Assembly (NCBI RefSeq): GCF_910592395.1
Contig: NC_088314.1
Location: forward strand, 1,860,001 to 1,924,000
Length of the DNA stretch: 64,000 nt
Source: Lineus longissimus
Lineage: Eukaryota > Nemertea > Pilidiophora > Heteronemertea > Lineidae
Direction of reading: 5' to 3'
Made by a program: the position numbers and the translations under genes. The notes under the pieces were generated by a model, which saw nothing but the letters and a program-made list of their open reading frames with translations, was not told the origin of the DNA and did not search any database. This document shows positions 9,330 through 31,174 of this stretch, in pieces; the first letter of the stretch is position 1, and every line of letters starts with the position of its first letter.

Positions 9330-11800
9330 ATGATGCAGCGTGGTCTTGCCAAGTTTCTTCAATTTGGTAGGAAAGTCAACAATTTCCCAAGAAGTCATGT
9401 CAAATTCTTCAGTCCACTCTACCTCAGTCATGCATATGGAAAACTTACAAGAACTTTCTCAACTTCAACAACAATTTTCCAGGAGGAGAATCGTTGGTTG
9501 AATGTTGATGCCACTGTGGATGAAAGGCGTAACATCCAATCAAAATACTTTAAAGAAACAGACACTGGTGGGTTGTCTGCTATGGAATATCTGAATAGTC
9601 TAGATGAAGACGACGCTAAGAGGTTAAAGGTCATTAAGTTGGAGTATGAGGTTGCTTTGGCTTCTGGTGATTTCGTCCCCGAGGTGATGACGGATGAGGA
9701 CTGGCTACAGGCTTGGGATTGTAATGGTAGGACACAGAGGAGGAAGCTTTATAGGTTAGTACAGTAGAACCTCCCATTGCGGACACCTCTGCCAGGCGGA
9801 CATGTCCACATTACAGACATGTTCGTTCAGTCCCGATTTTTTTCTAAGTCATTTGCTTTAACCAAAACCTCTGTAGGGCGGACACCTCTCTACTCTGAAT
9901 TGCGGACACGGCCATGGTGACTTTTTGGTCCAATATAGTTGAGTTGTGCTTGTGCTCTAAATACAAAGAATAAAGCTTGATGTGTGGTAGCCCAATCAAA
10001 TGCTTCTATACAACTATAAGGATGTACGCTGTCTATGTAGTATGTAGCGTGTGAACACAACCTGTATATATCAATGTTGGCAAATTAATATTGCCTCCAC
10101 TAGAAATGTCATAACTTAAGGTATTACAATAAAGTAATTTCAAGTTCGCATATAAATGGTATCATAATATTTGAAGTAGTTAATATTTACAATTAAATGG
10201 AATATGTAAATTAAAATATGTAGGCTTCACGACCCCGTGTTCATACACATGAATATCCTTTTTGGACAATAATGGCATAACCTCTCATTTAAGGACACCT
10301 CTACATTACGGACACCAATGCCCAGTCCCATGGGTGTCCGCAATAGAGAGGTTGTACTGTACTTAGAACTGGAATATCGTCATACCAGTGTTGCACCCTA
10401 TTGGGTTTTTGTCTGAGGTATGGAGTCCACTCTTGGCTTCTGTCCACATGTGTGGGATCTTTAACTTGCCCTGGCATGGCCACTCGAGCACAAGGAACCG
10501 CAGCTTTTAGCCCTTCCCACAGACCCTCATTGACTTATCTCATATTGAGCCTCGAACTGTTTGTGAAGAACCAGTAATTTTATTACGTCTCATCATTGGT
10601 TATTGATATCAATTGACGGTACAACAAATTGACAGATGCTCTAAAGTTAAAACTACAAAAGAATTGTGTTGTTTTTCAGATATCTTGGAAAGTGTGAAAA
10701 GATTGAACAGAAAAATAAACGATTGAAAGAGGAGCGGAGAATAAAGGAAGAGACACGGGTGAAAGAACAGCGAGTGGAGAGTGATGGTGGGTTCGTTTAT
10801 GCTGGTTCTCCAAAGAACACATTGATATTACGAATAGCAGACAAACAAATGAACCAGCATCATTCAAAAAGATGTTATGAAGCCCTTCAGTTTGGTGAAA
10901 AGATTATCTTTGATATGAGCTATGATGACTTGATGCGTCCATTTGACATAACAAACACTGTTGATCAGGTTTTAGAAGCGCATGGTGTAAACAAACTCTA
11001 CCGAGACCCTTTCTATGTCTATTTCTGTAACGCTAAACCAGACGGCAGGTTTGTTGAACGATTACGCAAAAGTACTCAAGGTGACTTCACGTATTACCCC
11101 TTTACTGTGACTGAGAAGAGTTACCTGGATTTATTCCCAAAAGAGAACTTGGTTTACCTGACGCCGAATGCTAAGGACTATTTAAGAGACTACGATGCAA
11201 ACAAAACCTATATCATCGGAGGACTAGTTGATAAGGTGGTGACGAAGCCAGTCACAATGGCAAAGGCAAAGAGGGAGGAACTCACAATGGCCAAGTTACC
11301 CATTGACCTTCATATGAGGTGAGTGACTTTGGGTTGGTGATGATAACAAGAGTTCTGCATTGTCCTCATCAAACTTATTGAATTCAGGTTGCGAGGATTT
11401 GACTTCAGACCCATCGTTGTGTTCCTGTTTGCAAACCACAATAATATCCTCTTGTGTTGCTTATCCCTCTTTGTGGACATAATACTGTACACATGTCCAC
11501 TTCCCAATTGCTTCTGGTTGGAGAAATGGTTGCAAATCGTCGCATTCTTTCATTGAGTATGTTTAACTCTTTCCTTTCCACTGCAGGTTTATTATGGGAA
11601 ACAAGAGCCTCTGTTTGAACCAGATCTTTGGCATAATGTGCGAGCTGAAGAAGACGGGAAACTGGAAAGAAGCATTCAAGTATATCCCCCGACGAAAGGC
11701 CGTCTACATTGATGAGACGGAGGAATTCGAGAGGCGAACGGCCAACCTTCATATGAAGAGGCAAAAGTTGAGGGCTCGTAGAATGGGATATGATATCTGA
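9330..11800 (+). CDS. TRMT10C: tRNA methyltransferase 10C, mitochondrial RNase P subunit 1 (MRPP1)
   Basis: TRMT10C makes m1G9/m1A9 in mitochondrial tRNAs and, with SDR5C1 and PRORP, forms mitochondrial RNase P. Exons 9330-9754, 10680-11318 and 11587-11800 join in frame (both introns phase 2), giving 425 residues; the human protein is about 400. The N-terminus is rich in Arg, Lys, Ser and Phe with few acidic residues, as in a mitochondrial targeting peptide. A charged helical part at about residues 140-175 is followed by the SPOUT methyltransferase domain, with YIIGGLVDK near residue 320 as the SAM-binding loop containing the expected catalytic Asp. The mitochondrial leader and length favour 10C over the cytosolic TRMT10A/B. 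The other RNase P partners are not in the window. Intron 1 carries a small pogo-like transposon seven bases inside the 5' splice site. Confidence 0.9.
9762..10359. mobile_element. non-autonomous pogo/Tigger-like DNA transposon
   Basis: Terminal inverted repeats start CAGTAGAACCTC at 9762 and end at 10359 (GAGGTTGTACTG), about 27 bp with a few mismatches, and are flanked by TA on both sides (target duplication). Subterminal copies of GCGGACACCTC occur near both ends. No transposase frame remains. It lies wholly inside intron 1 of TRMT10C. Confidence 0.75.
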
Positions 11801-13868
11801 TGTATCAAAGACCCACCAATTGGACAAGTGATTTCTAAGAGACTGTTGGAATGTCATTAACTTTTGTACATGTACGTATATTGGATGTACGTGTTGTTTC
11901 AAATTGTAAAGTTCAAATGTAACGAATTAAAAAACAGAAATTTACGCTTAATTTCATCTGCCATCATGTGAAGTACGACAAATGCAAAAAATAAAGGTGG
12001 TCAATTGTATCCTACATATACGTCGTATTATTCTATATTCTGATGCAGGAACTCAACTCTACTGTTGACCTGCGCCAAAATTGCATAAGGACCCTGACGG
12101 GTTGCTATTGCATGTTCCTACCCGTGAGGAATTGTCTGTCCCCCTCCCCCCTCCCACAACGATTGCGATGAATGCTATATGTTGAATTTGATAAACACTG
12201 TCACAAGATGAAGTTGTGACTCTCCATCCGATAAGCCCTTTGAAATACTTAGGAGCTGGAGGTGGGATGACATGAATCGTAGAGTTCTATTGAGGCCCAA
12301 CCAGTTGATCACATCAGTGTGTAAGATGCAGTGGCAACTTCCTTGCCAGGACACCTCCTGACATTATTGAGACCAGTACTGTCATTTCGACGAAGTGCAA
12401 GGAGATGGAAGAATGAATTTTGGAAGTTTCAACACAGAAAGAATGGAAGAAAGAATTTCGGAAATTCAGAATTTTTATTAACGTTCATTGATAGCATAAA
12501 TTTCCAAAAAAGGATACAATTTTGCAACATAATAAAACAACCATATTGCCTTTCTACAACAAGATACATTGTACGCATAGCTCTGCGCCTTTAATATTTA
12601 ATTTACACATATCGTTTGGTTCTGCTACAGGCTACTGCCCCCATATCTTGGAATAAAACAATGAAAAAAAGATGCTGAGGGCTACTGAAATCAACCACAG
12701 GACTTTGCCCTGCCCCTTATTCTTAAACGTAAACCCCAGTCTTCAATTTGCAATGACAGATGTGGAATTGACTGAGAGAAGAAAATCAGTGTTTCCTCCG
12801 ATTTTACAATGTGAATGCATCCTATACAACATGATTGGTGTGTGAAAGCTATGCCAAGCCCTAACCTTATAAAATAATGTTTAGCTAAGAATACATGTAA
12901 AGCAGACATCATAAGTTCTACAACTACTGCGGTATGTCTCCCCAATGGACATCTTTCTCACGCTGAATAATGCAGACGTTCCTCACCAGGAACAGGAGGC
13001 AAAATATACATCCATAATGATGATTCAATCAGCTCTAAACCTTACAGATACATACATCTCTTAATCTACTTATCTGATATGTTCATGTACATGTAATACT
13101 GTTCAACTTCCCACTTTCACAATAAGATCCAAGCAGATTTCAACAGAACTTGATTTGGGGCAACTCTTGCAAAGGCAACAAGCGATGGTTAGTACATCCC
13201 TTCACCTAAGACCATGAAAGCAGACTGGCAGCAGACTGGCAGCAGACTAGTTGAATCACTCAACTTTACTAAACCCATAAGGACAAAAGGAAACCATAAA
13301 CAAACGAGACAAAAGCAAATTTCAATACATTAATTACATGTATGATAAAAAGAAAGTAAGATCAAGAAGGCTGTGCCTAATGATGAGTCTCAAAAGAAAA
13401 AGAGTGCCGTGTTTAGTTTAAACTGGAGCCGTTTTGAAAAAGATTTCAGAATGATGCAAATTTTACTCATATTAAGAAATATCACATGAAACTTTATACT
13501 TTTGATACCTTCAGAAAGTACTCTGTGAGACCTTTCCAATGAATGGTCACATCATCGACAGATTTCTCAAGTCCTCGGGGATATTTCTGTGACCACATTT
13601 GGCAAGAGATGTTGTGGTCTTTCCCGTGTTTATTCCATCCTCTGTCCCTGCATTGGCCCAGCATAGCCATACTTGCCTCCAATGGCTATCACCAACTATG
13701 CATAAAGACCTACATACTTCCTATCACCTATGTGTCACATGGAAAAGTTCTGATTTAAGCAGTATAAAATTTTAAATTCCCATGAAAATATTGGATGTTG
13801 GACACGGATATGCCAATACCCAACAACTCTCGATCCTTGAATATATGTCACAGTCACTATATTCGCAT
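11801..13868. other. convergent 3' UTRs of TRMT10C (+) and BCAP31 (-)
   Basis: Both neighbouring genes end here. A poly(A) hexamer for TRMT10C is at 11990. The BCAP31 side contains a short direct repeat of GCAGACTGG near 13220. No other gene was seen. Confidence 0.5.
11990..11995 (+). terminator. candidate poly(A) signal of TRMT10C
   Basis: AATAAA 190 bases after the stop codon. A weaker ATTAAA lies about 65 bases earlier. Confidence 0.5.
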
Positions 13869-16655
13869 TTAATCATCCTTTTTACTTCCATCATCCTCTC
13901 CTGATAAAATAGCGACTTTTTTCTGAAAAGAGGAAAAAAGAACTATAAAAAAATATAAACTTTGGGGGGCGAGGTGACGAAAGTACCAAATTGTGTTGAC
14001 AAATCCAAAATTAATGATTTCTAATCTAATGGTTATAGGCAATGTATTTAGATATTTCTTAAATGATTTGAGATACAGAAAGATATGATGATTGTGTGCT
14101 GTACTGATAGTGAATGACACCCTGAACTTACCTCTAACTTATAGTGCTCATCAACTAGCCTGTCATATTCTTTATTTGTGCTCTCAGCCTGCTTACGGAG
14201 GGTTTCAAGATCCAAGTTGGAATGGAAAAGCTCTGAAAATCAAGACTAAAATTAACAACTTAAATCTAATAGGAACAAATTCTACGCCAAACTGCAGAAT
14301 TGTATAGTTCACCAGTATGAATTATATTTTACCTTTTCAATAAAACTTATAGGAAACAACTTCAATTTTTTTTGTCCCTGGCACATACATGTTGCTGAAA
14401 CTGACACAGCCTTCACGACCCAACTGTCCATGTGCAGAGAAATCAGAATTTTGGTTGATGGCCAGGGCTGATGAGAGAAATGGGGAAAAACCATTGAAAC
14501 ATTTTAATCCTGTGACTGACCTTCCTTAGATTTCTCCAGCTCCAAGCGTGTCTCGTCCAGCTCTTTCTTCAAGTCATTATTAGCTTTGGCTTGATCTGCC
14601 ACAGCGGCCATTGCTGATTTCTTGCAAGTATCTTCTTTTTCCTGTACCAATAGAAGAGGTTTTAGCAATGGCTTAATCAGTCAGGTACATAAGTTATTTC
14701 TTCTGTTATTCTACGAAATAGTATCCAATCAAAAGTACTCAATGGGTCTCTAAATACTCTGTTGGTTCTGGTAAGGTCAACATCAAGAAGTTGGTTAGCC
14801 AATAAAGAAAAGATGGACTTTTCATAGAGTAGAATACACTGGAGTTTACAGTACACCTCTCAATAATTCAAATTCTTGGCAAATATTGGTCAAGACTCTA
14901 AATGATTACCTTATTATCCTTGTTATCTTTTTCTTCAATTAGCTTCTTGGCCATCTCTGAGGCGCTTGTGGCTTGTTTCAGGGAAGCCTCACTCTGGGCA
15001 GCCAACGTGGCATTGTTAGCTATCAGCACAACCAGACGCTTGATCACACTACAAAAAGACAACAAATCAGATCAACTACAAATGCAAGAGAAAAGGACAG
15101 CTGATTCATGTGAGTACAGTATTGAATTGGTAAGAGAAAGTTCAGTCAAAAAAATATAAGATTCAAAATGTAGATGTAGCACTGTCTAGATGACACAGTG
15201 GCAAGACTTACAGCCAAAGGAAGAGAGCAAATCCAGCAATGTAGAAGTTCCTCTGGGCACGGAATAGCTTCATGTGGACGACTGTTTCAGCATGTGGGGC
15301 ATGAGCAAGCTCATGTGGGTCAGGCTCGACAGAATAGCGGCGTACATCACGGATAGCATCTGAAAAGTCAACGGCAAGAAATGTGTCTGTGAAAAGTTGG
15401 CACAACTGAGACATTGTTGAAAAGACATCTGCAATGAGACTCAATGAGACTGAGGAGGCTCGTCATGTCTATATTTGTTGGAAGTGTAAGAAGAACAGAC
15501 AGGTTTGACAAAGACAACCCAAAGCCCTTAAGCCAAGTTAATTTACTACAGACAACGTCAGAAGCCACTATCACCTTTCATGCTCTTTGTTCAGGTTAGA
15601 GGCATGACTTGTCAGAGCTCAAAGTGTTACAAAGGAAACCTACCAAAGAGGAGTATGGTAAGCACTGCAATCAGGACATTGAAGTAGATGTTCGAGTAGG
15701 ATCCAATGTTTTTGAGAAGACGCGACTTGAAAATTCTCTGCCATCTGAAATAAGAGTTACATAACACTGAACTGAAATAGATGGAACTAATACAGTTCTG
15801 AGCCGAGGAAGAAATGTAACATTTCTTGTCTTGGGAAAAGTAAGTTAGTATTTTGTGTTTTGTTGAGATCAGAATGATTTCAAAATAATTTTAAGAAACA
15901 GAGTCATCACTGCAGGTTCAATAGTTGAAAAAGGGAAGAAACACCTCAGCCAAAAGCAAGTGGTACAATAACTGGAGGTTGAGGTTTGGGATAAAAAAAT
16001 CAATCGTGGTGTCTCAAGAACATGAACATTGAAAAGTGACATGGTCCAATTGGAAGTCTCGTTACGAGTCTCTTGACAGTGAGAACTTGACTGAGCAGTC
16101 AGCATCTCAACCAACCTATATGTACCTCACCAATTATCTCATTCTCAAGCAAAAAAACTGTTCCCACTTTATGATATCTAGCCACCAGTCATCTTCTCCT
16201 GTATTGCCAATGCCCCAAATGCTTCCCCTGCCCAAGTAAACTAAGTAAAAACAAAAACAAAACCACCAGAAACCAAGTCAAAGAAACATAATTAAGCAGA
16301 TTACATCTGAGACATCTTTCGAGAAAAGCCTGTCCATCTGAAAAATGAACCACAAGTTGAGCTTTTAATTGTCTATCCTTTGCCTACAATTAAACACTTC
16401 AAATTGAACTTGAAAATCATGTTTGTGAGCAGAAGAGAGTGGGGAATTATCAGCAAGGCCTTGTTTGTTATCATCATCACCAATGAATGAATGATCTATT
16501 ACCACCAGCCAATACAATACAATACAATGGCGGTACATATTTTAGGATTGGTGATTTGCTTACCTTGTAGGTGAGATAAACGGGAGGAGTAACAAAATCA
16601 CCACACCTATTTCCACATAAAGAAATGTGGCAATGAAGGTCCACTGTATTGTCAT
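13869..16655 (-). CDS. BCAP31: B-cell receptor-associated protein 31 (BAP31), ER membrane protein
   Basis: BAP31 is an ER membrane chaperone and sorting factor. Seven minus-strand coding exons, 16655-16564, 15744-15644, 15359-15212, 15048-14910, 14641-14521, 14232-14132 and 13922-13869, join with matching phases into 251 residues; the human protein is about 246. The start MTIQWTFIATFLYVE and the PFISPTRWQRIFKSRL segment are diagnostic. There are three membrane segments (about residues 5-25, 45-64 and 103-122), then a cytosolic coiled coil from about 124 to 234. The protein ends KKDD, a KKxx ER-retrieval signal. The ATG at 16655 matches the family start; another ATG directly before it (16658) would add one Met. 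The usual caspase-8 site AAVDG is not seen before the tail, and the nearest string is AAVAD near residue 171. Confidence 0.95.
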
Positions 16656-16659
16656 CATC

Positions 16660-18069
16660 GAAAATTTAGGCTACAGCAATCTGAAGAAGAAATTGACAGG
16701 TTTGGTACAACTACAACTTGGGAGGCATTCTCAGTCACTGAGCTGTGGACCATGTAGGATCGATAACCATCCTTCTATCATTCACTCCTATTCAAATCAA
16801 GGGAATGTGATGTAACTAACTAACTATTATAACTCAGCCAACATATAGACTCAAAACGTTTGGTGGGAGAGCATTCGAGATTCTTGCTCCCCAAATGTGG
16901 AACACTTTGGACGCCACACTGCGACAAGAGACCTCATTGGCCACATTCAAAAGTTCTCTAAAGACATTTCTATTTCGAGACTATTTCGGGGTGTGATTCA
17001 AACTAGGTGGGGAGCGCCACAGAACATTGCGACAGTGATATGGGGCGCTATAGAAATGCTAATTCTATCTATCTATCTATCTAACTTCCTGAAAAACCTG
17101 CCACATATGAAGAATCTCAAAGCTACTCCCATGACGCCATCCATATGGATGAACCCATGACCCCAGCAGGACTGCTAGCCTGCTCATCTGTGTTTTCACT
17201 CTCAGTGCTGCAGTATGTACGGTCTGGTCAGTCGGTAGATTTATTCACTGGCCACTGATTGACTGAATAAAGTGTCTTCCTCTTCTTCAACTTCTGGGTC
17301 GAAACATTTTGACAAACCCCTGGCCTTACCCGCTTTACTGACACTTTGAATCAGTGGCATGCGACAGCCTGTGCACTGCTGTGTATGCACTGCAGTGTTA
17401 TACACTTGCACAGGACAGTCACACTCGCCTGACTACTTCAAGTGCCAGACTACTACAAGTAGGCCTAGGCCTAGGCTACTTGGCCTTGTTTCAGTGTTTG
17501 TTGTTTGGAAAAGATTTTTAGCAAGATTTTTTAATCACTAAATATACACATTTTCTGGACACATTCGGAAACTGACATTTAGTTTTATTGGATCCTAGTA
17601 CTGCAGTGAACATTGGGACATTATTCAGGTTAAGTTGAAGAAAGATTTCGTCAGAAAATCGAAGATAAATGAAGAGGAAACCCACCTGACAAGAAATTTT
17701 TTATTTTTTATTGATGACCTGACATCTCGCTTTTCCTCGCGAGATCACGATGTTGTATCAACAGGATTTTGGTCACAAAATTAAAAATTATATTCATTTG
17801 TAGCCAATTCTTTTTATCAACACATGTTTTATCAGACGTTTTTATACGATTTTTATATCATTATTGTTTATGCATATCAGTTGTTTTTGAGCCAACTTAA
17901 CGGATGCTAACTTCTTTCGGATTTGACGCAACAGCAATGCCTAGCAACTGTCAATTAAGAATATGAGAAAGTTGCAGTTGCCCACTTTTTCGGGCAAATA
18001 TTGACTAAAACCATCGAGGGATTGCAGATATTTGGAATCAGAAACGTTATTTGAAACACCAAGACAACT
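16660..18069. other. head-to-head intergenic region between BCAP31 and IQCA1
   Basis: About 1.4 kb between two divergent start codons, so it must hold both promoters. It also contains a non-LTR retrotransposon tail (16841-17083), a short tandem of aggcct near 17460 and an AT-rich part from 17690. No TATA box or CpG-rich core stands out. Confidence 0.45.
16841..17083 (+). mobile_element. 3' end of a non-LTR retrotransposon (CR1/L2-like), truncated
   Basis: Frame 16841-16996 encodes FGGRAFEILAPQMWNTL, then a helix ending KTFLFRDYF and a stop. This matches the C-terminal tail typical of CR1/L2/Rex-type reverse transcriptase polyproteins. A short 3' UTR with GGGCGCTATAGAAATGC and an (ATCT)n tail at about 17065-17083 follows, as in many elements of this class. 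The 5' part is missing, as expected for a dead-on-arrival copy. Confidence 0.75.
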
Positions 18070-26989
<8,920 letters not shown>

Positions 26990-29900
26990 ACAAAACAGGA
27001 TGTTACATCTGATCTGCTGCTATGCATGGTTTTTCAGCTTTGAGCAATAAACTATAAACAATTTTACTTACAATTGTCTGCGACTTTCAGCGATTTTCAA
27101 ACTTTGGGTTGAAACTGCTGATAACTGACTATCTGTGTTTATCTTGGTCTTTTCTACCTGTATGGTTCATCTATAGGCCTACATGTATGCTGATGATACT
27201 GATATAGACTGATGCTGATATGACCAGGTCTCCAAGATGCCAATGTGGCATTTTCTTCTTGTCATATTTTTAAACTGCTGTTCTAATAATCCTACTGTTG
27301 TATCTTGAAATGTTTATACCAATGGCAATGCTGGCACTTTCTAATACTTCCTTCATGCTGACCATTTCTTATACATTGTTTGAAATCCGTCCAGATTATT
27401 TTGGTGAAGTATAGCGTTATTGGTTGGTTGTGGCATAACATAGTATACTGGTACATAATTCTATGTTAGCTTTTTAGTGATAGCCCGTCCTTGGAGAGTG
27501 GACCATTTTCCCTATAGAGTTCACCTCTTGTGCCAGTTGCTGATTTTTATTTCAAGGTTGCTTAGAACTGAGAACTACTTCTGAAATAACCACAACTTCA
27601 CATTCTTCCAACATGCATGTGATATAATCCGTCCAATCTACTGATGCTTGTACACCATTGTATTAACTGCTGTAATCATCAATTGTTAAAACTTTTGATC
27701 TGACACATGCATTGTATGGCATGGCAGACGTTTTACGGTCACAATCCTGCTAAACAATAAATATATAGTGTTCAACAATTATTCTTTTTTGATTTGTGTA
27801 CAACACAAACCATTTCCCGGCTGTTCGACCAATTAGAACACCAGCTGAACATCACATGGTTGATGAGTGGGCGTTTGATATCAATTTGTGTTGATGACAG
27901 CGAGGACCCGTTTCATTGAGTAAGGTTGGAAACGCAGCCTGTGCACTGAATTATTCAGGAAGAAATGTATAATATTTGGGGTTTTCCGTGATTGTCCGGC
28001 CCAATTGGCAATATTGCCATTTGGGATGGTGAACAGAGCTAGGAGCAAATGCGACCCTTATGATTTATTTAAAGAAATAAAATGCCCGATTTAACATCCT
28101 GCAGAATCGGGCGTTTCCAGTGATATACGACACAAATGGGTTGTCCTCAAGCAATCACTTTGGAAACGCATTTTAAAATAAATGTTACGTCCTGTTAATG
28201 GGGCACATCATCATCGCGTACATCCGGGAAAAACTACCTAACGAGACCTTAAAGGTGAATCAAAACGATATTTTGAACGGATAGGTCAGGAAAATCTGTC
28301 GATCTTTCGACCTTAGAGGGCGCCACTGTCAGTAACTTCTGTTAAAGGGGAGTCTGCCGCTTTTGTTAAAGGTGAAATTTGTCGATATTTCAAGTCGTGA
28401 AGTCGTTTTAGATACTGCCCATGTACTCGGCGCCGCGGATTCCTATCTATTGAGAGGACGAAACGCCGTCTAATAAAGTGTCGTTCCATGGGCCAATCAA
28501 ATTGGCGACGTCAAGGGTCACCGAGGAGAAGAGGATGACAAATATCACGATCTTGTTTTTAATATCTTTATTGAACAATAAATTATCAGAGTAGAATTTA
28601 CAGCTTTTTTCTGGGAGTTTCTCCACAAGCCGGGATCACATACACCCGTTGAAATTCTCTGTGGCAGAGACATTAGGTTGAGTGAGACGTGGCGACGTTA
28701 CTCACCATTGACGATGCTTGGAGAGTGTACCCTGGGTCAAGGTCGACAGGTTGTTGCCTGGGAATGAATGTACACAACTTGGAAGTTTGTACGCGAAGTT
28801 AATCAAGCTAATAACATTATGGGTTCACGATAGAACAGAACACAGTCAAAGTAAGACCTGATATTAGAAATCAAATTGTTAAATTTGTAATTGACTTTCC
28901 AGATTTTACACTTACAGAGTGTGAAGTTGGTCATAAAACCGGTGTTGTTCGGAGTGTTGTGTACATTTTTTTGGTACAGGCACAGGCAGTCAGGCTACAT
29001 GCAATGCAGCACACTCTCTGGCTCAACAGCATTACATTCTGTCTGATGTGTGTTGTTGTTCCCAGTCTCGGAGGAAGTCAAGTCATTGTCATTGAGAGCC
29101 ACAAAAAGGCAGTCGAAAACAAAAGACTACCGTTGATTTTATCGACTTGAGTCAGTTGAGACTGTTGCAATATCAGAACTATTTTGTTTGGTAATGGATG
29201 CTGACCCGCAACAACATTCTTCAGGTTCAGTATTCAGCATCAGGTAGGCCTAGTGACGGAGAGATGTATCCATGATGAAAAGATGGAAGAGGAAGTGTCT
29301 AAAAGTACTGACATTACTGACATGACATGGCAAAGCATGACAATACTGGATGTGTCCGTGACAGTCATGTCCAATGTGTGTAGTATTAGTTGGCGACTGT
29401 GTCAGGCTGGCAGTGGTTAGGGAGGCTATTATCAGTATTGACAGTTCGACTTCAATTCAGAAACAAACCAAAGTTTACAGTTATCCCTGTTACAATATGT
29501 GACTGTGAGAGTGTTTCATAAAAATGTTGTGCTGCCTTTCAGATGGATAGGATGTCAATAGATCAAGGTCAAGTGAACCCATTTTTGAGAGTTGCTCCCA
29601 CTCCCAGACCATCAACCTCCTTTGTTAACGCCAACTTTTCCCCTTCCAGAATCCTGGAAATAAATCCCTTTCAGTTTCAAAACCATTTTAAATGTGCACT
29701 TCTACTTCTTGCTATAAGAATTTGTTTCAACGACAATCCCAATTCATATCTTCTCCTGCAAGTGCAAGACTGGTTTATCTTCTTTACTAATACCAATGCC
29801 ATGGTCAGTGATAAAAAATAATGAACCTATTTTGTAATCTTGTTCCTCACTTTGCATGTTGAAGTTTAACTGCAGCAATTAAAATCATTCCATGACTTTC

Positions 29901-31174
29901 CTAACTCTCACACCACTTTAAAGTTCTGCCTGCACCAGCTGACCAATTCTGTTGCTTGACAACATTTTGTTTTGAAACTGTGGAAAACTGCATGAACTGC
30001 ATTTTTCAACTCAAAGAACTAACTCATTCCAGTTTAGAACCTCCAGATCAAATCACAAAATGTAACATGTTGCATCTGTCTCTTATCTGAAAAACTATTC
30101 ATTTCCACAGAGACAAATTCTTGTCTCCTGTATTCTGTAATATTGAGTCATTGATGGCACTATTAGACTCAACTAATAAATGCTCTTGTCATGTCGGACT
30201 GAAAAACTAAAATCTTATGGTTATGGTATTCTACTGGGGACCCCTCACTAAGAAGATAAACGTTGTTATTGATCAAGCACCACGGGGCAGAATATGGATT
30301 TATAAAATGTGCATGCATAATTCTCAAACAGTGGTAAAAGTAAAAGTATTGTGACCAAGGAGACACATACTATACACCGTCATGATTGCTGTCACAAGCT
30401 GGACAGGCAGCAAATCTATTGGCCTGATGAACATTGTGTTTATCCTCAGTCCCATGTGGCCGGGATTATTCTGAGTAGGGAATAATTTCGGTCAACATTT
30501 TTCCAGAAGTTTGGCTTTGGCCTTCCGTATTAGGTTCTTATATATTTGATATGGAAAGAGGATTTTATTTTCTTATTGATATTCGACAGCGAAATGTCAC
30601 ATTTGGATTTAGCTGCAAGGGAGAAGTCTCTCTCTAATCGTGAGTGAGAAGACTCTCAGGGCAAATGATAGAAATTCATGAGTCGGAAAGTGTTTGTTCT
30701 GAACTCCCCTTCTTTCTAATACTCCTTTAAGTCGTCTCCAGTGATTCATATTCTCATAAATCATCTACCAGTGGTCGCAGCACTTTGTAGCAGAACAGGA
30801 TATGAATAGTTCAACCTTATTTTAGCTGTTTATTGTTGGCCACTTAATTCATGAGTGGTAGAGTAGAGTACGCATGCTCCTATTCCCAGTATCATATTTG
30901 CTGAGCACGGAGCTCTCATAAAATCAAAGGTGATGTAGCATTTAAGCAGTATCGGGATAGCACTAATTGTAGGAGTTACTGCTGATTCAGACACTAACTA
31001 ATAATGACCATAGCATTTCCATGTTCAGGGCAGTAATGTACAGAATGTAGAGAATCTTTATGTACTTTTTCTGATGCATCCATGAGCCACCCTCTAGATT
31101 TGCCACCTGGTATGTTAGTCGTCATCATTAATGGTCTCTTTTCTGCAGGGGGTGAACATCCTTTACTAAGGAAG
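26990..31174. other. IQCA1 3' UTR and intergenic region up to the CCDC162-like gene
   Basis: A poly(A) hexamer lies at 27046. No coding exon could be supported between 27050 and 31148. The pyrimidine tract ending at 31148 is a 3' splice site, so 5' UTR exons of the next gene should lie here. A short acceptor-like site before 29543 is one candidate, without a good donor. Confidence 0.45.
27046..27051 (+). terminator. candidate poly(A) signal of IQCA1
   Basis: AATAAA 57 bases after the stop codon. Confidence 0.6.

Noticed and set aside
11405-11902. 165-codon minus-strand frame opposite the end of TRMT10C
   Set aside because: Runs through an intron and a coding exon of the opposite gene; no recognisable features.
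29543-29821. ATG after an acceptor-like site, as first coding exon upstream of the CCDC162-like gene
   Set aside because: No consensus donor in a compatible phase and no similarity to the following protein; could be 5' UTR at most.
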